In this document: piece after piece, positions 9,136-18,019 of the stretch
Layout: the number at the start of each line of letters is the position of its first letter
How positions within the stretch are numbered: the stretch's first letter is position 1
DNA from: Candidatus Thalassarchaeaceae archaeon
Lineage (GTDB): Archaea; Thermoplasmatota; Poseidoniia; Poseidoniales; Thalassarchaeaceae
Assembly (NCBI GenBank): GCA_030747395.1
Contig: JASLKT010000002.1
Location: 1-39,078 of the forward strand
Direction of reading: 5' to 3'
DNA length: 39,078 bases
Position numbers and translations under genes: made by a program
Notes under the pieces: model-generated
The model's database searches: none
The model's input: only the letters and a program-made list of their open reading frames with translations
Told to the model about the DNA's origin: nothing

Positions 9136-9145
9136 GAATTTATTC
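9136..9145 (+). promoter_or_regulatory. Candidate TATA box for glyS
   Basis: GAATTTATTC is the most TATA-like stretch in the 179-base lhr-glyS gap and lies about 40-48 bases before the glyS ATG. This would give a short leader. The rest of the gap (9019-9183) holds no other recognised element. Confidence 0.3.
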
Positions 9146-9183
9146 CGATTGCTTGATGTGGCTAACTCGCCCGCGACTGCATA

Positions 9184-10902
9184 ATGGACGGCTCACATGC
9201 ACGACTCGAACGTCTTACGAGCATGCTCAGGAGACGTGGTGTCATCTTACCAGCCTTTGAGATTCATGGTGGCGTTGCAGGTCTTTTCGACTTTGGTCCC
9301 ATCGGTGGCCGGTTGCGTCGACGATTGAAAAATTCTTGGCTTGAACATTGGATGTCACAGGGTGACATTGTCGAAATTGATAGCCCAACCATCACACCGG
9401 AATCTGTACTCATTGCCAGTGGACATGTGGGTGAATTCAATGATCACATGTCAGAATGTATTTCATGCGAAAGGGCGTATCGTAGTGATCATCTCGTAGA
9501 CGGGAAACATCCCAACCCTGACATTTTGACTGCTGATGAATTGGATGCTATCATTGCTGAAAGTAGTATTCACTGTCCTTCTTGCGGTGCTACCGATTGG
9601 AAACCTGCTCGTCCTATGAATCTGATGTTCAGTACCAGAATTGGGGCAATGAAGGGTGGGCGTACCGCCTATATGCGGCCCGAAACTGCACAGGGGATGT
9701 TCATGCTATTCCCCGCACTATACAGGCACTTCCGCAACAGATTGCCCTTCGGTGCTGTCCAATCTGGGAAGGGTTATCGAAACGAGATTAGTCCACGTCA
9801 AGGAATGATACGATTGCGAGAATTCAATATGGCTGAACTCGAATATTTCATTGATCCTGAAGTTAAGCCGCAACATGATTTTTCAAAATGGAGCGCCATT
9901 GAATTCAGTCTAGTCCCGGATCCTGAATTGGGTCAACCTCTCAAAATGGGGCCAGAACAAGCAGCAACTGAGAATATCATACGTCACCCTACCGTTGCAT
10001 GGTTCATGGCACGTACATGGGATTTCCTCGTAGGTGTTGGGATTGACCCATCAAAAATTCGCTTCAGGCAGCACGAAGGAACTGAGATGGCTCACTACGC
10101 AACAGATTGCTGGGATGCTGAAATTCAGGGTTCATATGGCTGGGTTGAATGTGTCGGAATCGCCCACAGGGGTTGTTACGACCTCGCTGCACATGAGACT
10201 GCAACAGGGGACAAGAATCTCCGGGCATGGCGGCCCTATGATGAGCCGATGATTGTCGATAAGACAATCTTGGCCGGAAAAGGTTCCGTGATTGGACCTG
10301 TATTCAGAGATAAGGCTGGGCTCGTGAATACTGCACTGGAGGAACTGGAGGTGTTAACTTCAGAATTCCCATTCAAACTCTCCCTCGTTGATGGAACTAG
10401 CGTAACGATTGAAGAGGATATGATTGAAGAAAAACGAATCCAATCGACTGAGCATGGCGAATGGTTTCTGCCACACGTGGTCGAACCGGCCTTTGGTATC
10501 GACCGCATATTGTGGCACGTTTTGGATCATGCATTTGATGAATCAGAAAAAGGTGGTGAACCCTATACTGTTTTGAGGTTGAATCCATCGATTGCCGCTA
10601 TTGATGTTGCCATCTTACCCCTTATGGAAAAAGATGGGTTGGATGATTTGGCAAATAATATCCACCAAACAATTTGCGCCACAAAAAATCTCGCTTCGTA
10701 CTATGATGGTTCTGGATCCATAGGCCGCCGATATGCACGGGCTGATGAAGTCGGCGTTCCCTGGGCAATCACCATCGACCATGAATCACTTCAGAACGGC
10801 TCTGTGACTATTCGTCGTCGTGATGATGGGAAACAGATGCGGATTCAGCCTGATGACCTCGTTGCTGCTCTTGCATCGGATACAATCTCTGCCCTATTCT
10901 AA
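9184..10902 (+). CDS. glyS: Glycyl-tRNA synthetase (archaeal/eukaryotic class II type)
   Basis: This enzyme charges tRNA-Gly with glycine. The 572-residue protein opens with LRRRGVILPAFEIHGGVAGL, typical of the alpha2-type enzyme. It carries a zinc-binding insertion with CISC (Cys92, Cys95) and CPSC (Cys131, Cys134), MRPETAQGMF at about 164-173, and motif 2 at 196-217 (GYRNEISPRQGMIRLREF). Motif 3 is EPAFGIDRIL (434-443). A C-terminal anticodon-binding domain starts near 465 and includes GSIGRRYARADEVGVPW. Length and motif order are normal for archaea. The ATG at 9184 is the first in-frame start near the conserved N-terminus. It is followed after 40 bases by rfcL, so the two may share a transcript. 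Confidence 0.96.
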   Translation: MDGSHARLERLTSMLRRRGVILPAFEIHGGVAGLFDFGPIGGRLRRRLKNSWLEHWMSQGDIVEIDSPTITPESVLIASGHVGEFNDHMSECISCERAYRSDHLVDGKHPNPDILTADELDAIIAESSIHCPSCGATDWKPARPMNLMFSTRIGAMKGGRTAYMRPETAQGMFMLFPALYRHFRNRLPFGAVQSGKGYRNEISPRQGMIRLREFNMAELEYFIDPEVKPQHDFSKWSAIEFSLVPDPELGQPLKMGPEQAATENIIRHPTVAWFMARTWDFLVGVGIDPSKIRFRQHEGTEMAHYATDCWDAEIQGSYGWVECVGIAHRGCYDLAAHETATGDKNLRAWRPYDEPMIVDKTILAGKGSVIGPVFRDKAGLVNTALEELEVLTSEFPFKLSLVDGTSVTIEEDMIEEKRIQSTEHGEWFLPHVVEPAFGIDRILWHVLDHAFDESEKGGEPYTVLRLNPSIAAIDVAILPLMEKDGLDDLANNIHQTICATKNLASYYDGSGSIGRRYARADEVGVPWAITIDHESLQNGSVTIRRRDDGKQMRIQPDDLVAALASDTISALF

Positions 10903-10942
10903 TTCTCAATGTTCAAAGGGCGCCGCTGTTCGTCCTCTGTTA

Positions 10943-12487
10943 ATGGTTGATTCCAATTCCCCCGATGACTGGACTGAGCGTTATCGTCCCACAGCCACTC
11001 GGGAACTTGAGGGGAATGATACGCAAAGGAAGCGGATTCGCAATTGGCTGACTTCTTGGGAACAAGGGGTCCCCAATAAACGAGGGATGCTCCTCTCAGG
11101 TCCCCCTGGAGTGGGTAAAACCAGTCTGGCGACTGCAATAGCCAATGATATGGGTTGGGACGTCATTGAACTGAATGCGAGCGACCAACGTAATGCTGCT
11201 GCCATACGCCGCGCATCTAAGGGCAGTGCGAATCACTTCACATTCAGTATCGATGGAACATTCAATTCAGATGCAAATCAGCGTACCCTCATTTTACTCG
11301 ATGAGGTTGACCACCTTTCTGGCACGTTTCGGAAAGCCAGTGAGGAGCGTATCGAAGCTACGCTAAGTGCCCGCCTACATTCTGGAGGTGTGAAGAAAAC
11401 ACTCAGTGGCGATAGTGGTGGAAAGGCCGAACTCCTGAAACTATTGGAGAACACCAAACAGCCAGTACTCTTGACATGTAATGATCCGATGAGATTGTGG
11501 GGTCGCGGAGGGCAGTGGCGTGCTACCCGTGACCGCTTTTCTAGATTGGCGGAAATAATTGAATTTAAGCGAGTGACTGACAGTGCTTTGCGAAGAATTG
11601 CGAATCGTGTACTGGTTGCCGAAGGGGTAACTGCAGACGCAGTGGCAATTGACCGTCTTGTGGCCTCAAATCCCGGTGATATCAGGGCTATCGTTAGGGA
11701 TTTGCAAGCGATTTGTACCACTTCACCAGAACACATCGATGAGCAAGCGGTCGTGGAACAAATCATCATGGGCCAGAGAGATCAGCAAATTGATCTATTT
11801 CCTGGACTCGAAAAATTATACAGGACACAGAGTTCTAGTGAGGCCGCAAATTTGAGTCTGATTTTGGATAAAACACCAGATGAGTTGGTTGCATGGGTTA
11901 CTTGGAACAATGCCTCTGTGATGCGTCAACCCGAGAGTTGGGCTCGTGCCTCCAAAACCCTCTCTATTGCGGCAAAATCCCTATTTGTTAGGTTTTCAAA
12001 TCTAGCCTACCGTTCAACGTACTGGGGTGGTAATCTTGGATCTCTTGCTGCCAGTGTCGCATCTACAGAGAATCGGCCTGATCGGTTTGCCTTGCAATTC
12101 CCCACATTCCTCAAACGTGGAAACGAATCGTGGAGACGCTCGTCAATTGTCGAGTGCTTGGCGGAAACATGTGGCGCAAGTGAAATGGCAGTACGTGAAG
12201 AATTGTGGCCAGCACTTCGCGCTATTGCAAGTGATAAACTTGAAGGGGATCCTGAAAATTTCGACATCTCTCTTGCATTGGGCCTGTCATCCAGTGACCA
12301 CTTGGCGCTCCATGGGTTGAGGGCCAATCTCAAGACGAGTAAGGCTCTTGCTGAACGCTACGATGAAATTCAAATTGTCAATGCGTCACCCGGTATTCAA
12401 AGTGATTTTACACAAATCGAGGAAGAAATCAATGAAGAAAATCAGTCTCAAGGAGATTCAGCACAGAAATCATTGGATTTCTTCTAA
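10943..12487 (+). CDS. rfcL: Replication factor C large subunit (clamp loader)
   Basis: RfcL with RfcS loads the PCNA sliding clamp for DNA replication. The 514-residue product starts with DDWTERYRPTATRELEGN (residues 8-25), as archaeal RfcL proteins do. It has Walker A GPPGVGKT (53-60), an ELNASDQR segment (76-83), Walker B LLDEVD (118-123), a sensor-1 region around TCND, and an arginine-finger-type stretch before the helical collar. The acidic C-terminus ends QKSLDFF, a PCNA-interaction-like motif one residue shorter than the usual Q-x-x-L-x-x-F-F. The frame is open further upstream into glyS, but the ATG at 10943 matches the family start. The stop codon interlocks with that of the convergent trkH. 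Confidence 0.94.
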   Translation: MVDSNSPDDWTERYRPTATRELEGNDTQRKRIRNWLTSWEQGVPNKRGMLLSGPPGVGKTSLATAIANDMGWDVIELNASDQRNAAAIRRASKGSANHFTFSIDGTFNSDANQRTLILLDEVDHLSGTFRKASEERIEATLSARLHSGGVKKTLSGDSGGKAELLKLLENTKQPVLLTCNDPMRLWGRGGQWRATRDRFSRLAEIIEFKRVTDSALRRIANRVLVAEGVTADAVAIDRLVASNPGDIRAIVRDLQAICTTSPEHIDEQAVVEQIIMGQRDQQIDLFPGLEKLYRTQSSSEAANLSLILDKTPDELVAWVTWNNASVMRQPESWARASKTLSIAAKSLFVRFSNLAYRSTYWGGNLGSLAASVASTENRPDRFALQFPTFLKRGNESWRRSSIVECLAETCGASEMAVREELWPALRAIASDKLEGDPENFDISLALGLSSSDHLALHGLRANLKTSKALAERYDEIQIVNASPGIQSDFTQIEEEINEENQSQGDSAQKSLDFF

Positions 12488-14052
12488 CCTTTATTTTCAC
12501 TACGCCAAGTTCGAGGGTGGAACAGTACCAATACAGTGAGCAATTCCAATCGCCCAGCCCACATCAGAAGTGATGTGTAAAACAACGAATACCAATTTAA
12601 TCCGGCCCAAGTCGAAGTTGGACCAAATGCTCCCAATGCCGGCCCTGTATTCCCTAGTGAGGCGAAAATTACGGAGAGGATTGTTTCGAGGGAGTGGGTT
12701 GGTTCAAAGAATGCAAGGACTACTGTGCTAATCATTGTCAGGGCTGCCCAAGTGGACAACATACCAATGACAACCCACATTCGCGAATCATCGACGACTT
12801 CGCCGTTCATACGGACACTGACAACCGCCCGAGGCTGAACCATACGGTGGATTTCACGACGGGCGAGGACAAAGGCAAGACGGAGTCGGAGAATTTTCAA
12901 CCCACCACTTGTCGAACCTGCCGACGCTCCAACAACCATCAGGAACAGTAGGACGAACAGAGAGAGAACTGGCCAAGCTGCGAAATCTGCACTGGCATAT
13001 CCGGTTGACGTACCGATTGCCGCTGCTTGGAACGCGCCATGTCGCAAAGCGTCACTCCATTCCCAGCCTGCACTGTAAACGAGATTGAGGGCGAAGATGG
13101 TCCAAGCACCTGCTAGAACCAGCAAATAGACGCGTAACTCTTGATCATTGATGACCTTGGCATATTCCTTTAGGAGGAGAAAATGGAACAGTGTGAAATT
13201 GATGCCTGTGGCGACCATGAAGAATGTGATAATACCCTCAACAAGTGGGCTGTTGAAATCCATGACTCCACCATCAGTCGTGCCAAAACCACCTGAAGAC
13301 ATCGTACCCAAGGAATAATTGATTGCGTTGAACCAACTCAAATCAGCCCACCACAATAAGAGTGCAAACTCAAGAATAGTGAATCCGATGTAGATGCCCC
13401 AAAGGGCCTTTGCTGTTTCCTGAAGTCTGGGGCGAAGTCGACTCAGTGATGGACCTGTTAGTTCTGCACGTGCAATTGACATTCCGCCACCTAGGGCACG
13501 ACTCAACAACAGCATTCCAAGCATGATGATACCCATGCCCCCCAGCCATTGTGTAGAAGACCGCCAAAACAAGAGGCCGTAGGGTTGACTCGCAATGCAG
13601 TCTTCAACTCCTTCACATCTAGGCGATGCATAGGGGTCAATGGTCGTGGCACCACTTGTTGTGAAGCCAGACATGGATTCAAACCAACCACGAATCATCC
13701 CCCCCATGATTTCGTACAATGTACCGCCATCCCCGTCCCAGGTTATCGGACCGTGGAATGTTGGCCCAAACCAGTAAGGTAATGCTCCAACCGCGACGAT
13801 CAGGGGCCAAGAAAGAGCGACGGCAGCAAATGCCTCTCTATCTCGTAACCTTTCAGCAGAATCGCGCCGAGTACCTGCGCGAACCAACAAACCCCCAACA
13901 ACTAGACAGAAAACAATAGATGGTAGAAATGACCACAAAATAATGCCCATATCATCACCCATGATGTACCCAACGGTAGCACTGAGGAGGAGTGGAATTG
14001 ACAAGAGCACGAGGCTCCAGCCAGCAACGAGGCCGATGACATCAAATCGCAT
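12484..14052 (-). CDS. trkH: TrkH/KtrB-family potassium uptake channel subunit
   Basis: The 522-residue integral membrane protein is the ion-conducting subunit of Trk K+ uptake. The four pore-loop repeats are visible as TTSGATT, SSGGFGTT, GTSTGYAS and SLGNTGPALG. The intramembrane loop segment STSGGLKILRL lies before the last repeat. This matches the SKT (superfamily of K+ transporters) fold. The ATG starts two bases after the stop of trkA, so the two subunits are surely co-translated. The 3' end overlaps the rfcL stop by 4 bases. Length is normal for TrkH (about 480-520). Confidence 0.95.
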   Translation of the reverse strand: MRFDVIGLVAGWSLVLLSIPLLLSATVGYIMGDDMGIILWSFLPSIVFCLVVGGLLVRAGTRRDSAERLRDREAFAAVALSWPLIVAVGALPYWFGPTFHGPITWDGDGGTLYEIMGGMIRGWFESMSGFTTSGATTIDPYASPRCEGVEDCIASQPYGLLFWRSSTQWLGGMGIIMLGMLLLSRALGGGMSIARAELTGPSLSRLRPRLQETAKALWGIYIGFTILEFALLLWWADLSWFNAINYSLGTMSSGGFGTTDGGVMDFNSPLVEGIITFFMVATGINFTLFHFLLLKEYAKVINDQELRVYLLVLAGAWTIFALNLVYSAGWEWSDALRHGAFQAAAIGTSTGYASADFAAWPVLSLFVLLFLMVVGASAGSTSGGLKILRLRLAFVLARREIHRMVQPRAVVSVRMNGEVVDDSRMWVVIGMLSTWAALTMISTVVLAFFEPTHSLETILSVIFASLGNTGPALGAFGPTSTWAGLNWYSLFYTSLLMWAGRLELLTVLVLFHPRTWRSENKG

Positions 14053-14054
14053 TG

Positions 14055-15479
14055 TTAACGCTCCAAAACCTTCTCGACGGTGGGCACATCATCAGAAGAT
14101 ACGAAGAGAATCAAACGATCCCCGATCTTGACAGTCATCTCGGATTTTGGTCGGAACATAATTCGAGAACCCTCTGAATTTTCACGCTCTACAAATGCGA
14201 TTCGGAAGGACCCCTTTTTCTCGATTTTTTGAATGGTCTGTCCAATTCGACTGTGACCCTCGGAAATTGCTGCGCTCATGGCGACAATTTCCGGAACAGA
14301 TGGCATCAATTGGTAGTGCCCTGGGACGCGGCGATGAACTTGCATTAGAATAGAATCAATGGCGACACGACGCTCTGAAACAGCATATGTGAGTCCAATT
14401 CTTCGCACAACACGGGCAAGGGCTGAGTCGTCAAGAACAAGCCCTGTCCTCTCAACACCGATATCTGCCGCACGCATGGCGATTGCGATATTTTCGTGAT
14501 CATCAGGGAGTGCTGCAATTGCGATGTCGTGCTCAGCCAATTCAATTTCCCTTAGTAAATCAAGGTCGCCCAAGTTACAATGAATGACATCCAATCGCTT
14601 ATGCGCACCGATTGAAGAGCCGACCAACTCGTTGGCTGCCTCGAGGTGTTCATCGAGTACAGTAACCCAGCATCCCTCGCTGAGATACTCAGTGGCCAAT
14701 TGTTTCCCTAGGGCAGTCGCTCCAAAAATTGCAACTCTCGGGGTTTCTGGATAGGGAGGTTCAACGTGCCCTGCCGCCTTGGAAATTCGCTTGAATGTGT
14801 GTTCTCCTATCGTCGCGAAAACGAGGCGGTCTCCAACTTCGACGATGGTGTCGTCATCGGGAACAAAGGCACTTTGACCCTTTCTGCACAGTGTGAATGC
14901 TTTTGGAAGGCCGTCAACCTTTTCCTCTGCTTGACCAAGGGTGTAAGAGGCCAAGTCATTGGCGGTTGGAGTGACCTCTACTTCAACAATCCACGCATCC
15001 CCACCGAGAGGTAGAACATCATTCAAACTAGAGGATTTGAGTCCTGCCGTCAGACGATCGATGGATGCTTGATGTGGGCATATGGCCACATCCACACCGG
15101 CCCATCTCGACAGTCTCCCTTCTTCATCGGCGATTAAGTTGGCATCATGGATACGGGCGATTGTGAGCAATCGGGGTCTGTTGGGAAATTTTTCGATAGG
15201 TAGTTCCTCTTCAAGCAAATCTCTCGCTAGTGCGCAAGAAATCATGTTTCTTTCATCACTGCCCGTGGCAGCAATGTAAACCTGAGCGTCACGAATTCCC
15301 GCTTCCTTCAAAATTTCTCGTCGAGATACATCGCCTAACAAAACGAAGGCGTCAATTGATTGTGCTTCCTTAATTGCTGTGGGATCTGAGTCGATTAAGA
15401 CAACATCCTGACCTTCGTTGTAAAGTGCCCTGGCGACACCTCTGCCGACCTCGCCAGCCCCACCGATGATTATGCGCAT
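14055..15479 (-). CDS. trkA: Trk potassium uptake regulatory subunit TrkA (two RCK units)
   Basis: The 474-residue cytoplasmic protein binds nucleotides and gates TrkH. It contains two tandem RCK_N/RCK_C units. The first Rossmann fold starts at residue 1 with GAGEVG (7-12), and the acidic end of strand 2 is in VVLIDSD. The second fold starts near 245 with IFGATALGKQ, where the middle glycine of GxGxxG is a threonine. Each is followed by a TrkA-C domain; the second ends in MTVKIGDRLILFVSS. The ATG has a GGAGAG Shine-Dalgarno site six bases upstream. The gene lies 48 bases after the transglutaminase-like gene and directly precedes trkH. Confidence 0.95.
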   Translation of the reverse strand: MRIIIGGAGEVGRGVARALYNEGQDVVLIDSDPTAIKEAQSIDAFVLLGDVSRREILKEAGIRDAQVYIAATGSDERNMISCALARDLLEEELPIEKFPNRPRLLTIARIHDANLIADEEGRLSRWAGVDVAICPHQASIDRLTAGLKSSSLNDVLPLGGDAWIVEVEVTPTANDLASYTLGQAEEKVDGLPKAFTLCRKGQSAFVPDDDTIVEVGDRLVFATIGEHTFKRISKAAGHVEPPYPETPRVAIFGATALGKQLATEYLSEGCWVTVLDEHLEAANELVGSSIGAHKRLDVIHCNLGDLDLLREIELAEHDIAIAALPDDHENIAIAMRAADIGVERTGLVLDDSALARVVRRIGLTYAVSERRVAIDSILMQVHRRVPGHYQLMPSVPEIVAMSAAISEGHSRIGQTIQKIEKKGSFRIAFVERENSEGSRIMFRPKSEMTVKIGDRLILFVSSDDVPTVEKVLER

Positions 15480-15527
15480 ATGCAGCTCTCCGGCAACCTT
15501 TCGGCCATTCCACTCCCTCTTAACTCC

Positions 15528-17087
15528 TCACTCGCCAATCCGCACGGGAACACGGAATGTCCCACCTGAAATTTCGGCCTCACCAATGGTTTCCCACGTT
15601 TCTGTCCAGCAATTAACACATCCGATAGATAGTGGTCTATAGAAATCGTATGCCGCATCACCGAGATTGCTGGGTGTCTCAATCCACTCTGTAAGCGTCG
15701 TTGGAGTATGCAACAACCAGCGATTGTTGACGACATCGACTTCACCTTCAATAAAACATGCTTCTAGCATGATCCCATTTTCGTCACACCAATCCGTATC
15801 AAAGGGGAAAATTGCGTTCGCCCAGGCATGGGGCTCCCAACCGCTAAATTGGCCATCAGTCATGGGTCCAAATTCATACCATGCCGGGATGTTACGTGTT
15901 CTCAGCAAACTCATCCATGCGTTAGATTGCTCATCACAGTCACCACGTTCATCGACGATGCAGGCTGGACCGCTTCGAGCGGGTGCGAGGCCTTGACTGT
16001 AGACGATGGAGTCTCTAATTTTGATGAAGGCTGCATGTGAAAATGCGTATGGATTATCTTCATGTTGAGTTGGAAGGCTGCTTGCTATTTCATTCGCCAA
16101 TTCGACAACTACAGAATTTGTTCCATCGATTGCCCAATTCCTGCTTGGTCCGGGATCACGATCGTACCACTGTTGGTGCGCCCCAAATTGATCATACATG
16201 GTGTTCAATCGACCCGTTCTCTGATAATCATCCAGTGTCCCTGAATTGTCATTGTCAATGGAAAAACCGTGACTAGAACGCGGAGCTTCGTCCGGGGCTC
16301 TTTCCCCACCCCACCATGTGAAAGAAGTGCCAATCACATCGTATTGGACCACCAATGTGATGACTTCACCCGGAGGTATGTCTCCTTGCCAAATGACACA
16401 GCGATCGACGCTGCAGCGATTGGAGTTTTGGCCAACTGGTGGCCAATATGCCTCTGATGTAGAATCCAAAATTACAGCATCGTTTTCTGCTAAATATTCT
16501 TCATGTAGGGGTATATTCACATGATTTTGCCCACCATCGGTATGCACAACCATGTTGGTGACTTCTTGCAAGGTCATGACTGGGTTCGAAGAGCCATCGG
16601 CCAATTCATGTCCGAATTCGGAAATTCCGAAATCTGTTCGTAGAGAGGGGATTGGGAGTTCATAACTAAACGTGATCGATTGACCGTGAGGGTTGAACAA
16701 ATTCACGTTTCGCTCGGCTGTGTATGCAGCGTGGACAGGATATTCTCTGGCTGGTCCAAATTCATCTAGGAGTGAATCCAACCACTTTTCCAATTGATTG
16801 GAAATTCGCTCTTGTGCTGGTGTGAAAAGGAAAAGGAATGCAATGGCGACAACGAGAACCATCGTCCGAATATTGTTTCTTTTTTTCTTCTCCCGTCTCT
16901 TTCCACCACGGCGGACATTGAGGCCAGGGGGTGACCCTCTGCGAGCACGTTGAACCAGTTCTCCTCCTGGAATCGGTGCACCAACACGCATCGACATTCC
17001 ACGTGTCCCAAGGACAACTCGGCCACAACTGTGGCAAATACTCGAACCTGCCGGATTTGGGCTCAGGCAGTAAGGACAACGAGCCAT
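15528..17087 (-). CDS. Zinc-ribbon, membrane-anchored transglutaminase-like protein
   Basis: The 519-residue protein starts with a small zinc ribbon (Cys4, Cys7, Cys18, Cys21). A basic linker rich in RRGGKRREKKKR (about 59-70) and one transmembrane segment (about 74-89) follow, then a large domain predicted to be outside the cell. The C-terminal half is a transglutaminase-core-like (papain-fold) domain with Cys384 in GDCDEQS, His420 in EPHAW and Asp430 or Asp432 in FPFDTDW, in the correct order. Such domains can be cysteine proteases, amidases or cross-linkers. The positive-inside rule places the zinc ribbon in the cytoplasm. The gene lies between trkA and an unknown membrane protein on the same strand. 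The target is unknown. Confidence 0.82.
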   Translation of the reverse strand: MARCPYCLSPNPAGSSICHSCGRVVLGTRGMSMRVGAPIPGGELVQRARRGSPPGLNVRRGGKRREKKKRNNIRTMVLVVAIAFLFLFTPAQERISNQLEKWLDSLLDEFGPAREYPVHAAYTAERNVNLFNPHGQSITFSYELPIPSLRTDFGISEFGHELADGSSNPVMTLQEVTNMVVHTDGGQNHVNIPLHEEYLAENDAVILDSTSEAYWPPVGQNSNRCSVDRCVIWQGDIPPGEVITLVVQYDVIGTSFTWWGGERAPDEAPRSSHGFSIDNDNSGTLDDYQRTGRLNTMYDQFGAHQQWYDRDPGPSRNWAIDGTNSVVVELANEIASSLPTQHEDNPYAFSHAAFIKIRDSIVYSQGLAPARSGPACIVDERGDCDEQSNAWMSLLRTRNIPAWYEFGPMTDGQFSGWEPHAWANAIFPFDTDWCDENGIMLEACFIEGEVDVVNNRWLLHTPTTLTEWIETPSNLGDAAYDFYRPLSIGCVNCWTETWETIGEAEISGGTFRVPVRIGE

Positions 17088-17127
17088 ACGGCCCTACTGG
17101 GGTAAGTAGCACCTTCAATGTTCGTGG

Positions 17128-17146
17128 TGCGTCCCTAAGGGACGCA
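17128..17146. other. 8-bp hairpin with TAA loop after a stop codon
   Basis: TGCGTCCC and GGGACGCA pair perfectly around a TAA loop, three bases beyond the stop of the membrane-protein gene at 17150. No T-run follows on either side in the direction of transcription. It is one of several similar hairpins at gene edges in this window. Confidence 0.7.
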
Positions 17147-17149
17147 GCA

Positions 17150-17929
17150 TCATTCGGCCTCTTCTTCGTTTGCGACAGAACGTACACCTGTTGAAACTCC
17201 GGTTCTCTGCAGACGAGTCCATTCTTGTTTCATTCTAGGAGACAGGCCTGAAGGAAGCCAAATTCGATCAGCCGTATTTTGTCCCCAAATTATGGCTGCA
17301 GGGAGAACGAATAAGGCAATTGGATATGCGAGGCCAATAGCGATGGTGATGAGCAGCATAGAATGAAGGAGGGTTGCTTTCAATGCTGGCTTGAAACGCC
17401 TACCTTCAAGCGCATGCCAACCTTGCCAAGAACAGATGATTGCCATGGACCAAGGGACCAAACATGCCAATATCGCACCGAAAATTAGTGAGTAGGGGCT
17501 AAAGCCCGTGGTCACAAATACCAGCTCAGCACTTGTTGTAGAAATGAGGCGGTAAATCAGTAGAACGACCAACATAGAACCAGTTCCCAATCCGAATGTC
17601 CAGCCAGCAGTGGGTTGCCCATTCAACATTCGAACACCTTCCCGTGTCAGTAAGAACATCGTTAGAAGGGAGAGTGTCAAGGACAATAATAACAACGGCC
17701 CCAGAGGAAATGCGACATTTGTCCACAAAGGATCTAACACCAAACTAGAGGCTGCTGATTGGTATATTGCACCGACAAAAAATCCGTACAGCAGCAGTCG
17801 TGTGGCCGTAGGGAGATCATAGAAACCCACCATTTTGGACATGCCGCCACGCCAACCAATCCAAACACCGATGAGGCCGATGGAGGTTGCAACCTGTAGT
17901 TGCCAGAGAGGAATCCCAATCTCTACCAC
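17150..17929 (-). CDS. Unidentified multi-pass membrane protein
   Basis: About six hydrophobic segments are visible over 259 residues, starting near LWQLQVATSIGLIGVW and ending near LAYPIALFVLPAAIIW. A charged C-terminus finishes in EEEAE. No family motif was recognised. The frame opens at GTG 17950, but the GTG at 17929 is preferred. It has a GAGAGG-like ribosome site just upstream, and the MTLRGGS extension adds nothing conserved-looking. It is followed after 62 bases, including a hairpin, by the transglutaminase-like gene on the same strand. The two could act together at the membrane, but this is only positional evidence. It is divergent from srp54. Confidence 0.7.
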   Translation of the reverse strand: MVEIGIPLWQLQVATSIGLIGVWIGWRGGMSKMVGFYDLPTATRLLLYGFFVGAIYQSAASSLVLDPLWTNVAFPLGPLLLLSLTLSLLTMFLLTREGVRMLNGQPTAGWTFGLGTGSMLVVLLIYRLISTTSAELVFVTTGFSPYSLIFGAILACLVPWSMAIICSWQGWHALEGRRFKPALKATLLHSMLLITIAIGLAYPIALFVLPAAIIWGQNTADRIWLPSGLSPRMKQEWTRLQRTGVSTGVRSVANEEEAE

Positions 17930-17964
17930 ACTCCCGCCTCTCAAGGTCACTTCTTAGGCTTGTC

Positions 17965-17979
17965 CGGCCCTTCGGGCCG
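17965..17979. other. 6-bp GC hairpin with TTC loop between divergent genes
   Basis: CGGCCC and GGGCCG pair around TTC in the gap between the membrane-protein gene (minus) and srp54 (plus). It lies about 40 bases before the srp54 ATG, in the expected promoter/leader zone. Confidence 0.6.
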
Positions 17980-18019
17980 TTCCGTGGGGTTCTTACGAGG
18001 AAGGTGAGAGGGCGGGCTG

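Noticed and set aside
9005-9183. Possible small RNA or small gene in the lhr-glyS gap
   Set aside because: No stable fold, tRNA-like element or credible start with ribosome site was found; the gap is adequately explained as two divergent promoters.
11278-11769. Minus-strand open frame of about 163 codons inside rfcL
   Set aside because: It is the complement of conserved AAA+ coding sequence and shows only shadow composition (Ser, Arg, Pro rich).
17128-17146. Hairpin as a bacterial-type intrinsic terminator
   Set aside because: No T-run follows the stem in the direction of the preceding gene, and archaeal termination mainly uses T-rich tracts.
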